Shown: in pieces, positions 5,451 to 13,921 of the stretch
Position numbering within the stretch: the first letter of the stretch is position 1
Layout of the letters: each line of letters begins with the position of its first letter
Assembly (NCBI GenBank): GCA_028823995.1
Contig: JAPPFD010000027.1
Coordinates: 1 to 64,000, forward strand
Reading direction: 5' to 3'
Origin: a bacterium
GTDB lineage: Bacteria; Actinomycetota; Acidimicrobiia; Spongiisociales; ZC4RG35
DNA length: 64,000 nt
Notes under the pieces: model-generated
Told to the model about the DNA's origin: nothing
The model's database searches: none
The model's input: the letters and a program-made list of their open reading frames with translations, nothing else
Position numbers and translations under genes: made by a program

Positions 5451-8212
5451 CGGGACGCCCCCCTCCCCCACCAGACCAGGCCCGCCAGCGCGATCAGAAG
5501 GCCCCCACCCCACCAACCCAACCTCCGCTCCACCGGATCCGGAGTGAAGCTCCCCGCCCCCTCGGAGCCGGAGATGGTGTTCCACCACGAGTGCTGCGCC
5601 CAATTTGGACCCCAGCCGGGATGGGCGTTGTCCCCGATGCGGATCCTCCCCTGAAACTCGAGGCCCTCCACGCGGTCGGGAGCCACTGAGTCCCAGGCGC
5701 CCACATACGGCCCGTCGGACCGGGGGAGAGCCACCAGGTTCTCATACACCACCGCCTCCGCCGACTCAGAGAGGATCCGCACGTCGACCTGACCCGAGAG
5801 GTACCGGGAGAAGCCCGTGTCCTGGGAAGCCACCACCCACCTCACTCCGAAGGGAGCCAGGAGTTCCCCGGGCCGCAGCGGACGCGACTCCGACAGAAGC
5901 CTGACCACCTCCTCCAAAGCCTGGTCGCCCACGCCCGGAGGGGCGAGCCAGGCCTGTTCCAGGGTGGGAGGTCCGGCCTTCATCAGCCGATAGGCGAACC
6001 CCTCTCCCTCTCTCTCCATCCCCGGCAGGGATCCTTCCGCTCCGATCAGGAGGAGGCGACTCCCGTCCCCCGGGTCGGCCAGACTGGAGGCGAACTCGAG
6101 ACGGTCGCTCCACAGGTCCTCCGCCATTCCCGCCCGTCCACCCTCCAAGGTGGGGAGAGAAGAGCCCAACACCACCACCCCCGCAACGAGCGCCAGCAAA
6201 CCTCCCACGCGAACCCGTTCCTTCCCCTCCCTCACCCCCGCCCCCACCGAGGCCGCCACGATCGTCCCGGCGCCCGCCGCGGCGAGGAGCGCACCGGCCA
6301 GGGCCAGTTCCCATTCCGGGAGGTGCCCCACCCACAGACCCGCCCCGCTCAATGCCAGGCCCACCCCTGTCGCCCCCCGCGGGCGGGCCCCGCCGAACAC
6401 CACGGCCAGCAGGCCGGCGACGGCCACCCCGCCCCAGTAGACCCAATCCGCCTCCCAGGCCAGCGACGGACCGTGCGACCAGATGTCCAGGTCGTATGCC
6501 CACAGATAGGTCCCCACCGCCGACACACCCACCGCCGCCCCCAACAGTGCCCGGGGGATCGACCACCATGACCAGCCGACGCCCGCCGCGCAGCCCAAGA
6601 GGACAATCGCCAACGGCGCCGCCGCCGCCACCGGTGCGGAGGCCGCCAGCAGCGCGCAGGCGAGGGAGACGGCGGCCAGGTCCCCGATCCGCGCCCGCCA
6701 CCCGTCGGGCCAGGGCCGCGCCGCAGCCGACACCGACCACGGGAGGGCCCCCAGGGCGACCACCAAAGGCCAGTAGCCATGTGCAAGCACCGAGGCGGTG
6801 GCGGACCCCAGCAGGTAGACGGCCGCCCCCGCATGAGAGCCTGCGGACGCCACTCCCATGCTGCGAAACAGCCGGGCCGATCCCAGCAGGCCGGCCAGGA
6901 GGGCGATACCGGTCACCAGGACCTGGGAGCCCGACCACCCCAGGGTCAGCCAGTCGGCGAACGCCGCCAGAGTGGCCGCGGGATGGGGAGGGAGGGAGGT
7001 TCCCAATCCGGCGTCGCTCCATCCCCCCGCGTAGGCCGAGAGCACCCCCGCCGGGTCGTCCCCGGGAGGAAAGCTGAACCCGACCGAGGGCAACCCGACC
7101 AGCCACAGGTTCCGGGACGCGGCCGCCACATAGAGAAACGAGAGCAGGGCCGCCAGGGGCGCCCCCCTTCGAAGACGGGACGTCAGGACCACCGCCCACG
7201 ACTTCTCCTCGGGGCCGAAGTCCCCGATTCTCCGCCCGATCTCCGATCCCACCTCCCGAAGAGTCACCGAGCCTGACATCTGATACCGGAAAATGTCCTC
7301 ATCCCCGACCGCTCGGAACTTCTGCGCCTTGATCCGGCCCGAGACCGCTGACGGGAACCTCCAGATGTTCCAACCCACGGCGGTCAGGAAGCCGGCCAGG
7401 CGCCCCGGTCTTCCCAGGACCAGGCTGAACAGCCCCTCACCGAGATTCAGCAACACATCCAGCGGAATGGCCCAGGCCAGGGTCATCAGACGGTACGCCT
7501 TGAACATGGCCCGCATCCGTCCCGCCCGCTCCCTCCAGCCCGCGAAGCGGGGAAACATCCGGGAGGGGTACCGGACCCGTGAAGAGGGGGCCACCACCAC
7601 CCGTCCTCCGGCGAGCCGCACGCGCTGGCAAAGGTCCAGGCCGGCGGAGACAGGCGGCAGCGACTCGTCGAACCCGCCCAGCACGGCCAGGAGCCGGCGA
7701 CGCATCAGAAGGGAGACCGACGACAGGTTGGAGACCTCCCGGACCACGTCGTATTGGGCGAAGTCGAGTTCGGAATCGTCCAGGCCCGTGAAAGTCACTC
7801 CGAACAGATCGGTGGCGCTTCCCACCGACAGGAGTTGCTCCGAGTCCTCGGAGGAGAGAATCTTCGACCCCACCAGCGCCACCTGATGGTGCACCGCCAC
7901 CTGCACCAGGGCGGTCAGAGCCCCCGGCTCCGGCTGCGCCCGGCCCGCCAGGATCCAGATGTACTCGATGTCGGCGGGCAGCGCCCTCGCCACCGCGTCC
8001 AGGGTGTCGCGGTGGAGGGCCCCCAGTCGTTCCGCCTCCCGTTTGGCGCCTGGGTCTTTGCCCACCACTATTAGCCGGGTGATCCAGTCCTTTTCCGCCC
8101 CCCTGTCAACCGGTGGCTCAAGGGGGTCGCCCTCGGCCATGAGCACAACCGCAATGCTGGGAGTCCGGGTTGGGCGTACGATGGAATCCGAAGAGGAGGC
8201 TGTGCCCGTCAT
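5447..8212 (-). CDS. GT2 glycosyltransferase with multi-spanning membrane domain
   Basis: About 921 residues. Residues 15-235 form a GT-A domain of family GT2 type, beginning SIAVVLMAEGD, with a GGFDESLPPVSAGLDLCQRVRLAGGRV acceptor-side motif near 180-215. The remainder has many hydrophobic segments rich in Ala, Gly, Val and Trp, resembling polytopic arabinosyl- or mannosyltransferase-like proteins, plus a C-terminal soluble part before a last membrane helix. It probably transfers sugar to a lipid-linked or cell-wall acceptor. The start is ATG 8212, 33 bp from the divergent cofD; the 1125-residue track version reads across cofD. It overlaps the next gene by ATGA. Confidence 0.7.
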   Translation of the reverse strand: MTGTASSSDSIVRPTRTPSIAVVLMAEGDPLEPPVDRGAEKDWITRLIVVGKDPGAKREAERLGALHRDTLDAVARALPADIEYIWILAGRAQPEPGALTALVQVAVHHQVALVGSKILSSEDSEQLLSVGSATDLFGVTFTGLDDSELDFAQYDVVREVSNLSSVSLLMRRRLLAVLGGFDESLPPVSAGLDLCQRVRLAGGRVVVAPSSRVRYPSRMFPRFAGWRERAGRMRAMFKAYRLMTLAWAIPLDVLLNLGEGLFSLVLGRPGRLAGFLTAVGWNIWRFPSAVSGRIKAQKFRAVGDEDIFRYQMSGSVTLREVGSEIGRRIGDFGPEEKSWAVVLTSRLRRGAPLAALLSFLYVAAASRNLWLVGLPSVGFSFPPGDDPAGVLSAYAGGWSDAGLGTSLPPHPAATLAAFADWLTLGWSGSQVLVTGIALLAGLLGSARLFRSMGVASAGSHAGAAVYLLGSATASVLAHGYWPLVVALGALPWSVSAAARPWPDGWRARIGDLAAVSLACALLAASAPVAAAAPLAIVLLGCAAGVGWSWWSIPRALLGAAVGVSAVGTYLWAYDLDIWSHGPSLAWEADWVYWGGVAVAGLLAVVFGGARPRGATGVGLALSGAGLWVGHLPEWELALAGALLAAAGAGTIVAASVGAGVREGKERVRVGGLLALVAGVVVLGSSLPTLEGGRAGMAEDLWSDRLEFASSLADPGDGSRLLLIGAEGSLPGMEREGEGFAYRLMKAGPPTLEQAWLAPPGVGDQALEEVVRLLSESRPLRPGELLAPFGVRWVVASQDTGFSRYLSGQVDVRILSESAEAVVYENLVALPRSDGPYVGAWDSVAPDRVEGLEFQGRIRIGDNAHPGWGPNWAQHSWWNTISGSEGAGSFTPDPVERRLGWWGGGLLIALAGLVWWGRGASR

Positions 8213-8245
8213 CAACAAACGCAATCCTAGGAATGCAGACCGCCT

Positions 8246-9184
8246 ATGAGAACGCTTGACGAAAAGCCCGGAGTGCTGCTCCTTTCCGGAGGGGTGGGAG
8301 GAGCGCGACTGGCGCGGGGGTTTTCCCGGCTGGAGGAATGGGAGACGACGGTGGTGGTAAACACCGGGGACGACGACTGGGTGTACGGGGTGTACGTCGC
8401 CCCCGACCTGGACACGGTGGTCTACACCCTCGCCGAGGCGGAAGGGCCCCAGGGCTGGGGGCTGGTCGACGAGACCTGGCAGGTGATGGAGTCTCTCTCC
8501 GGGTTCCCGATCGACACCACATTCCGATTGGGCGACCGAGATCTGGCGACCAACCTCTTCCGGACCATGCGAATCGGGGAGGGAAGGCCGTTGAGCCTGA
8601 TCACCGAGGAGATCGCCGGCGCCTTCGGACTCGGGATGAGGCTCCTCCCCGCCACCGATCAGCCCCTCCGCACCAAGCTGCGGACCGTCGGGGGGGAATG
8701 GCTGGACTTCCAGGACTACTTCGTCCGCAGACAACACCGGGACCGGATTACCCGGATCCGCTTCGACGGGGCGGAGGCCGCCCGGCCCGCTCCCGGGGTG
8801 ATCGAGGCTATCGGCGCAGCCCAAGCGGTGATCATCGCCCCCTCCAACCCTCCCCTCTCGATCTGGCCGATCCTGGCCGTGCCCGGCATCCGCTCCGCCC
8901 TGGAGGCCGCCGACACGGTGATCGCGGTCAGCCCGTTGTTCGGAGGAAAGGCCCTGAAGGGTCCGGCCGCCGATGTGATGGACAGCCTGGGCCTGCCGCC
9001 GGGAAACCGGGGCGTGGTCGAGGCCTACCGAGGTCTGCTCTCGGGCCTGGTGGTGGACATCGGGGACGCAGGCGACGTGGGATTCCTCTCCGACATGGGC
9101 CTCGGGGCCTGGGCGACCGACACTCGAATAGCCGATCCGGCCGCCTCCGCGCGGCTGGCCGCCGAGATCATGGCTGCGCTGTGA
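8246..9184 (+). CDS. cofD: 2-phospho-L-lactate transferase (F420 biosynthesis)
   Basis: A 312-residue CofD/FbiA protein. It joins a phosphoenolpyruvyl or phospholactyl group from the guanylylated donor to the deazaflavin Fo, making (dehydro-)F420-0. Recognition rests on the N-terminal LSGGVGGARLARG (13-25), NTGDDDWVYG with the metal-binding aspartates, DLDTVVYTLA, and PSNPPLSIWPIL in the C-terminal half. Length is normal. It starts with ATG 8246 and overlaps cofE by GTGA. F420 is common in Actinobacteria; no other F420 gene is in the window. Confidence 0.92.
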   Translation: MRTLDEKPGVLLLSGGVGGARLARGFSRLEEWETTVVVNTGDDDWVYGVYVAPDLDTVVYTLAEAEGPQGWGLVDETWQVMESLSGFPIDTTFRLGDRDLATNLFRTMRIGEGRPLSLITEEIAGAFGLGMRLLPATDQPLRTKLRTVGGEWLDFQDYFVRRQHRDRITRIRFDGAEAARPAPGVIEAIGAAQAVIIAPSNPPLSIWPILAVPGIRSALEAADTVIAVSPLFGGKALKGPAADVMDSLGLPPGNRGVVEAYRGLLSGLVVDIGDAGDVGFLSDMGLGAWATDTRIADPAASARLAAEIMAAL

Positions 9185-9885
9185 CGATCAGCATCCACCC
9201 GGTAAGGGGGCTTCCCGAGATATCCGAGGGAGACGACCTCGCCCTCCTGATCGGGGACCTCTTGACCGAATCCGGCCTCGGCCTACAGTCGGGGGATGTG
9301 GTGGTGGTGACCCACAAGGTGGTCTCCAAGGCCGAGGGCAGGATGGTGGAGTTGGAGGACGACGGTCCCCACAGCCATCGCCACCTGGTGGAGTCGGAGT
9401 CGGCAGCCGTCCTCCGCCGCCGGGGGGACCTGGTCATAACCGAGACCCGGCACGGCTTCATCTGCGCAAACGCCGGTGTGGACCGCTCGAACGTGGGTCC
9501 CGGCCGGGCCGTGCTGCTCCCCGTGGACCCGGACCGTTCCGCCCGGAGGATCCGCTCCCGGCTGATCCAGCGGTTCGGTGTGGAGGTGGCGGTGGTGATC
9601 ACCGACACCTTCGGCCGCCCTTTTAGACGCGGCCTGACCGATGTGGCGATCGGGGTGGCGGGATTCAAGCCCATCCGCGACCTGAGAGGCACCCCGGACG
9701 ATCATGACCGGGTGCTCGAGGTGACCGAGGTCGCAGTGGCCGACGAGATCGCCGCCGCGGCCGATCTGGCCAAGGGAAAGGTAGGCGGCATCCCGGTGGC
9801 GATCGTGCGAGGCCTGTCGCTCCCGGCCGAGGAAGGCTCGGCCACCGAACTGATACGGCCCGCCCCCGAGGATTTGTTCCGGTAG
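9181..9885 (+). CDS. cofE: F420-0:gamma-glutamyl ligase
   Basis: A 234-residue ligase that adds glutamates to F420-0 using GTP. Motifs include THKVVSKAEGR near the N-terminus, and ITDTFGRPFRRGLTDVAIGVAG, the characteristic CofE metal and nucleotide region. The GTG start at 9181 overlaps the cofD stop. In mycobacteria FbiB has an extra C-terminal nitroreductase-like domain that reduces dehydro-F420-0; it is absent here, so this is a standalone CofE. If the dehydro route is used, the reductase must be encoded elsewhere. Confidence 0.9.
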   Translation: MTISIHPVRGLPEISEGDDLALLIGDLLTESGLGLQSGDVVVVTHKVVSKAEGRMVELEDDGPHSHRHLVESESAAVLRRRGDLVITETRHGFICANAGVDRSNVGPGRAVLLPVDPDRSARRIRSRLIQRFGVEVAVVITDTFGRPFRRGLTDVAIGVAGFKPIRDLRGTPDDHDRVLEVTEVAVADEIAAAADLAKGKVGGIPVAIVRGLSLPAEEGSATELIRPAPEDLFR

Positions 9886-9900
9886 GAAGAATCCCCGGGT

Positions 9901-10824
9901 CTAGCGGCCGGTCACCCACTCCCAGGTGAGGCGAATGCCGTCCTCCAGCCCGGTCCGGGCCTGCCAGCCGAGCCGATCCCTCGCGGGACGAGGATCGACC
10001 ACCGACCGCCTGAGGTCTCCCGGCCGCGCCGGACGCCGGACGGGGCGGCCCCGCCATCCCGTCGTCGCGCTCATCGTGCCCAGAAGAGACACCAGGGAGG
10101 TCTCCACTCCCATTCCCAACTCCAGCGTGTGCCCGTCGGCCCGGTCGGCGGCCAGCGCCATCGCCGCCACGGCGTCGTCCACGTAGAGGAAGTCCCTGCT
10201 CTGGTTGCCGTCGCCGTCCAGGAACAACGGCTCTCCCCGCGCCATCGCTGCCAGCCAGGTGGCCACCACCGCCGACTCGCCGTCCCCGTGCTGGCGGGGT
10301 CCGTAGACGTTGGCGGGACGCAGGGTGGTGAGGCGCATCGCCGCCGAGGACGCCTGGCGGGCCAGGAACGTCTCGGCGGCCCTCTTGCTCCGCCCGTAGG
10401 CGTCGTCCGAGGCCCCGTGGACAGCCAGGGACGAGACGTTCACCATCTTCTCCGCCCCACACCGACTCGCAGCCTCCCACACCCGGGCGGTCCCCTCCGC
10501 GTTCACCGCCAGGCATCGCTCGGGGTCCCGGCCGCAGAGCGTCACCGACGACATCGCCGCCAGATGGAACACCACCTGGGGTCGTGCCTCGGCCATGGCG
10601 GCGGCCAGTTCCGGGGCGGTTATGTCCACGTCCAGCGCCTCGACTCCCAGGGAGCGACCCCACTCCAGGTTGGCCGGGGAACCGGTGGAGCAGTCGTCGA
10701 GTGACGCCACCCTCCAACCGGCGCGCACCAGGACCTCGCAGAGGCGGGAGCCGATGAAACCCGCCCCGCCCGTGACAACCGCCCGCCGGGTCACGGCCCG
10801 CTCCGTTCCGAACTTCTCAGACAC
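9901..10824 (-). CDS. NAD-dependent epimerase/dehydratase (extended SDR)
   Basis: A 307-residue UDP-glucose 4-epimerase-like protein. The Rossmann motif TGGAGFIGS spans 18-26 and the catalytic Y-x3-K is YGRSK (133-137). LRPANVYGPRQ and SRDFLYVDDAV are typical of the nucleotide-sugar-binding half. It probably epimerises or dehydrates a nucleoside-diphosphate sugar in envelope polysaccharide synthesis, fitting the nearby glycosyltransferase. Substrate cannot be read from sequence. It is convergent with cofE (15 bp apart) and divergent from the next gene. Confidence 0.8.
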   Translation of the reverse strand: MSEKFGTERAVTRRAVVTGGAGFIGSRLCEVLVRAGWRVASLDDCSTGSPANLEWGRSLGVEALDVDITAPELAAAMAEARPQVVFHLAAMSSVTLCGRDPERCLAVNAEGTARVWEAASRCGAEKMVNVSSLAVHGASDDAYGRSKRAAETFLARQASSAAMRLTTLRPANVYGPRQHGDGESAVVATWLAAMARGEPLFLDGDGNQSRDFLYVDDAVAAMALAADRADGHTLELGMGVETSLVSLLGTMSATTGWRGRPVRRPARPGDLRRSVVDPRPARDRLGWQARTGLEDGIRLTWEWVTGR

Positions 10825-10901
10825 TCGATGATGTTGTGAAATTAGCCGACCCGGGGACGCTACCCTCTTGCGAAGGTAACACCAACCCAGGAGGGTCAGC
10901 T

Positions 10902-11633
10902 TTGGCGGTACTCCCCCACGAGGGAACCTACGCGGTGATGTACGGTACCTACTCCACCCCGGCAGGGAGCTCCTACCGGTCCGACTACATGGCCCGGCCC
11001 GACGCGGTGGGCCGGTTTCCCGTGGTGCTGATCACCAGCGGCCCCGGCGAAGTCTCCTCCCACGTCAAGAGCGTGTCCCGGTTCCTGGCCCGAAGGGGAA
11101 TGGTGGCCCTCGCCCTCAACCTCGAGCCCGCCTCGTCCAACGGCGCCCACCACGGGATGGGCGACACAGACCTTCTGGCCCAACTCGACGAGACCCGCCG
11201 CTTTCTGAGCGATGACGACCTCAACTGGGCGCTCAACGAGCCGCTGGGAGTGCTGGGCATCGAGGCGGGAGGGCGGTTGGCGCTCCTGGCCGGCGCCCTG
11301 CGAAGCTGGGTGGGCCCGGTGGCTGTGCTGTACGGGCCGTTGACCGGAGACGAGCAGAGGCGCTACCCGACCGCCGGGCAACTGGGGCGACTGGGAGGAG
11401 CGGTGCTGGGCATCTACGCCGCCGACGACGACCTGATCGATCCCGGTACGGTGGACAACGCCCAGGACCGGAACCCCGCCGGCGCCTGGCTGCTCTACGA
11501 GGGGGTCGGGCACGGGTTCGTCGACGAGAACCACCCCAACTACGACGAGAGCGCCGCCATGGACGCCTTGGAGCGCCTCGCCGGGTTCTTCACGTCCCAC
11601 CTTCCCGCACCCCAGACCTTGGACTTGGGCTAG
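10902..11633 (+). CDS. Dienelactone-hydrolase-like protein with altered nucleophile
   Basis: About 243 residues, alpha/beta-hydrolase fold of the DLH family. The C-terminal GVGHGFVDENHPNYDESAA (201-219) is very DLH-like and supplies the catalytic His204; YAADDD (172-177) supplies the acid. The nucleophile elbow reads G-I-E-A-G-G (119-124), with Glu121 where Cys or Ser is expected, so normal ester hydrolysis is doubtful. I chose TTG 10902 because AGGAGGG lies 6 nt upstream; the track's GTG 10836 adds 22 residues without a ribosome site. Its TAG stop shares the palindrome CTAG with the convergent birA stop. Confidence 0.65.
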   Translation: MAVLPHEGTYAVMYGTYSTPAGSSYRSDYMARPDAVGRFPVVLITSGPGEVSSHVKSVSRFLARRGMVALALNLEPASSNGAHHGMGDTDLLAQLDETRRFLSDDDLNWALNEPLGVLGIEAGGRLALLAGALRSWVGPVAVLYGPLTGDEQRRYPTAGQLGRLGGAVLGIYAADDDLIDPGTVDNAQDRNPAGAWLLYEGVGHGFVDENHPNYDESAAMDALERLAGFFTSHLPAPQTLDLG

Positions 11634-12319
11634 ACCTCCCCGAGAGCGGCCCGGATGTGGGCCACCTCCTCCGAGCGCAGGCTCCTTCGTCCGTCGGCGT
11701 TCTCGACGACCAGTTCCCCCTCGGAATTGATGCCGACCGCCCTTCCCACGCCTTCCGGACCCCAGGTGACCCATTGGCCGAGCGTCACGCATCGGCGCCG
11801 GTAGTCGTCGAGCGAGAACGCCCCTCCCCCCGGATCGAGGGCGGCTTCCAGAAACCCTCCCGCCCAGGCGTGGGCAAACTCCTCCCGCCTGGATGAGGAA
11901 GGGGGATGCTCGTTCAGGCCGGTCATCCCCCGGGGAGACTCGGGCCACCACAGGTTGATCCCGCATCCGGCCACCGCCACCCCGCCGCTGCCCTCCACCA
12001 GCACGCCACCCACTTTCTCATCCCCCACCAGCAGGTCATTGGGCCACTTCAGGGAGACTTCTCCACCCAGGGCGTCGGCCGCCTGCAAGCCCGCCAGCAG
12101 CGACAGCAGCCCCCAGCGACTCACCGGCCACCGCGGCTCACAGGCAACCGAAACGGCAACGGCTCCAGGAGCGCTGATCCAGGTCCGATCCCTCCTTCCC
12201 CTACCATATTCCTGACGGTCCGATACCACGACCACGGGTCTTCCCCGATAAGCTCGGCGGGCGTCGTCCTGTGTGGAGCCCGTAGAAGAAAGTCGGATCA
12301 AAGAATACGGTGTAGCCAA
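11630..12319 (-). CDS. birA: Biotin--[acetyl-CoA-carboxylase] ligase
   Basis: Monofunctional biotin protein ligase of about 229 residues. It activates biotin with ATP and attaches it to a lysine of the biotin carrier domain, here presumably that of the adjacent carboxylase. Motifs are STQDDA, GRGRRDRTW (biotinyl-AMP loop, usual GRGRRGRxW), KWPNDLL and GGVLVEG. There is no N-terminal HTH, so it is not a repressor type. The start is uncertain: TTG 12319 (weak GGGGA upstream) and GTG 12346 both fit; the 289-residue track version runs into the divergent carboxylase gene. Confidence 0.85.
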   Translation of the reverse strand: MATPYSLIRLSSTGSTQDDARRAYRGRPVVVVSDRQEYGRGRRDRTWISAPGAVAVSVACEPRWPVSRWGLLSLLAGLQAADALGGEVSLKWPNDLLVGDEKVGGVLVEGSGGVAVAGCGINLWWPESPRGMTGLNEHPPSSSRREEFAHAWAGGFLEAALDPGGGAFSLDDYRRRCVTLGQWVTWGPEGVGRAVGINSEGELVVENADGRRSLRSEEVAHIRAALGEV

Positions 12320-12373
12320 AGAGCTATTCCCCAAGTCCAATATCACAGAGCCTATCGAAGAGGTGTAGCCAGG

Positions 12374-13921
12374 GTGGGAACCGAAGAACGAATCGAACAC
12401 TTGCGCAAGATGCGAAGTCAGGCGGGGGCGCTCGACCGGAGAGCGGTCGACCGCCAGCACGAACGCGGCAAGCTCACCGCTCGCGAGCGGATCGCCCACT
12501 TACTGGATCAGGACACATTCAGTGAGGTCGACTCCTTCGTCCGGCACTCGGCGCGCGGCTTCGGGGTGGAGAACCGCCGTCCGCTCGGCGACGCGGTGGT
12601 GACCGGCTGGGGGAAGATCGATGGGAGGACCGTGTTCGTGTTCGCCGAGGACTTCACCACCTTCGGGGGAAGCCTGGGCCGGGCAGTGGCCGACAAGATC
12701 TGCAAGATAATGGACATGGCGATGCGAGCCGGAGCGCCCCTGATCGGGCTGAAGGACTCGGGAGGCGCCCGCATCCAGGAGGGGGTGGGGTCCCTGGACG
12801 GCTACGGGAGGATCTTCGAGCGCAACGTCCGCGCCTCCGGCGTGATCCCCCAGATCTCGGTGATCATGGGGCCGTGCGCGGGCGGCGCCGTCTACTCCCC
12901 CGCCCTGACCGACTTCGTGATACAGGTGACCGAGACCAGCCACCTCTTCATCACCGGCCCCGACGTGATCAAGGCGGTCACCGGGGAGGAGGTCACCTTC
13001 GAGGAACTGGGAGGAGCGATGGTGCATGCCTCCACCTCGGGCGTGGTGCACTTCGTCTTCTCCGAGGACGTGGCGGCCCTCGACGGCGTCCGGTACCTGC
13101 TCTCGTTCCTGCCCCAGAACAACCTGGAACTCCCCACCTACTTCACTCCCACCGACTCGCCCACCCGCACCGACGACCTGCTGGACCAGATCATTCCCGA
13201 CTCCTCCAACCAGCCCTATGACATGACCACCCTGATCGAGACGGTCCTCGACGACGGCGACTACTTCCAGGTGCATGAGCACTGGGCGCGCAACATACTG
13301 GTGGGCCTGGGCCGCCTGGACGGTCACACCGTGGGCGTGGTGGCGAACCAACCCTCCGTGCTGGCCGGCACTCTCGACATCGACGCCGCCGAGAAGGGCG
13401 CCCGCTTCGTCCGCTTCTGCGACGCCTTCAACATCCCCCTGGTCACCTTCGTGGACGTTCCCGGCTTCCTCCCCGGGGTGGACCAGGAGCACGGCGGGAT
13501 CATCCGCCATGGCGCCAAGCTGCTGTACGCCTATTGCGAGGCCACCGTTCCCAGGGTCTCGGTGATCACCCGCAAGGCCTATGGGGGCGCCTACCTGGTG
13601 ATGAACGCCCGCGGGATCCGGGCCGACACCGTCTTTGCCTGGCCTTCCGCCGAGATCGCGGTGATGGGCGCGTCGGGAGCCGTGAACGTGATCTTCCGGC
13701 GGGAGATCGCCGCCGCCGAGGACCCCGAGCAGCGCCGGGATGAGTTGGTTCTGGAGTACGAGGAAGAGTTCAACAACCCCTACAAGGCGGCCGAACTCGG
13801 CCTGGTGGACGCGGTGATCGAGCCGCGCGAGACCCGCGCCCATCTCATTTCCGCCCTGGAGATGCTCCGCACCAAGCGGGAGAGCCTGCCCAGCAAGAAG
13901 CACGGGAACATACCCCTGTGA
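12374..13921 (+). CDS. Acyl-CoA carboxylase beta subunit (carboxyltransferase)
   Basis: A 515-residue AccD5/PccB-type carboxyltransferase. It moves the carboxyl group from carboxybiotin to acetyl-, propionyl- or a related acyl-CoA. Visible features are the N-terminal HERGKLTARERI, IGLKDSGGARIQEG, the oxyanion region MGPCAGGAVYSPA, and the second-half FVDVPGFLPGVDQEHGGIIRHGAKLL with AYGGAYLVM. GTG 12374 was chosen for the AGAGGTG 8 nt upstream and the normal family length. It overlaps the next gene by GTGA, making a two-gene operon beside birA. Substrate preference is not readable by eye. Confidence 0.9.
   Translation: MGTEERIEHLRKMRSQAGALDRRAVDRQHERGKLTARERIAHLLDQDTFSEVDSFVRHSARGFGVENRRPLGDAVVTGWGKIDGRTVFVFAEDFTTFGGSLGRAVADKICKIMDMAMRAGAPLIGLKDSGGARIQEGVGSLDGYGRIFERNVRASGVIPQISVIMGPCAGGAVYSPALTDFVIQVTETSHLFITGPDVIKAVTGEEVTFEELGGAMVHASTSGVVHFVFSEDVAALDGVRYLLSFLPQNNLELPTYFTPTDSPTRTDDLLDQIIPDSSNQPYDMTTLIETVLDDGDYFQVHEHWARNILVGLGRLDGHTVGVVANQPSVLAGTLDIDAAEKGARFVRFCDAFNIPLVTFVDVPGFLPGVDQEHGGIIRHGAKLLYAYCEATVPRVSVITRKAYGGAYLVMNARGIRADTVFAWPSAEIAVMGASGAVNVIFRREIAAAEDPEQRRDELVLEYEEEFNNPYKAAELGLVDAVIEPRETRAHLISALEMLRTKRESLPSKKHGNIPL

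Noticed and set aside
8213-8824. N-terminal 204 residues of the 1125-residue track ORF
   Set aside because: It runs antisense through cofD and lacks any domain; the glycosyltransferase begins at 8212.
8338-9180. Front part of the 515-residue ORF fused to cofE
   Set aside because: Alternate frame of cofD, rich in Arg/Gly/Pro; cofE starts at the GTGA overlap at 9181.
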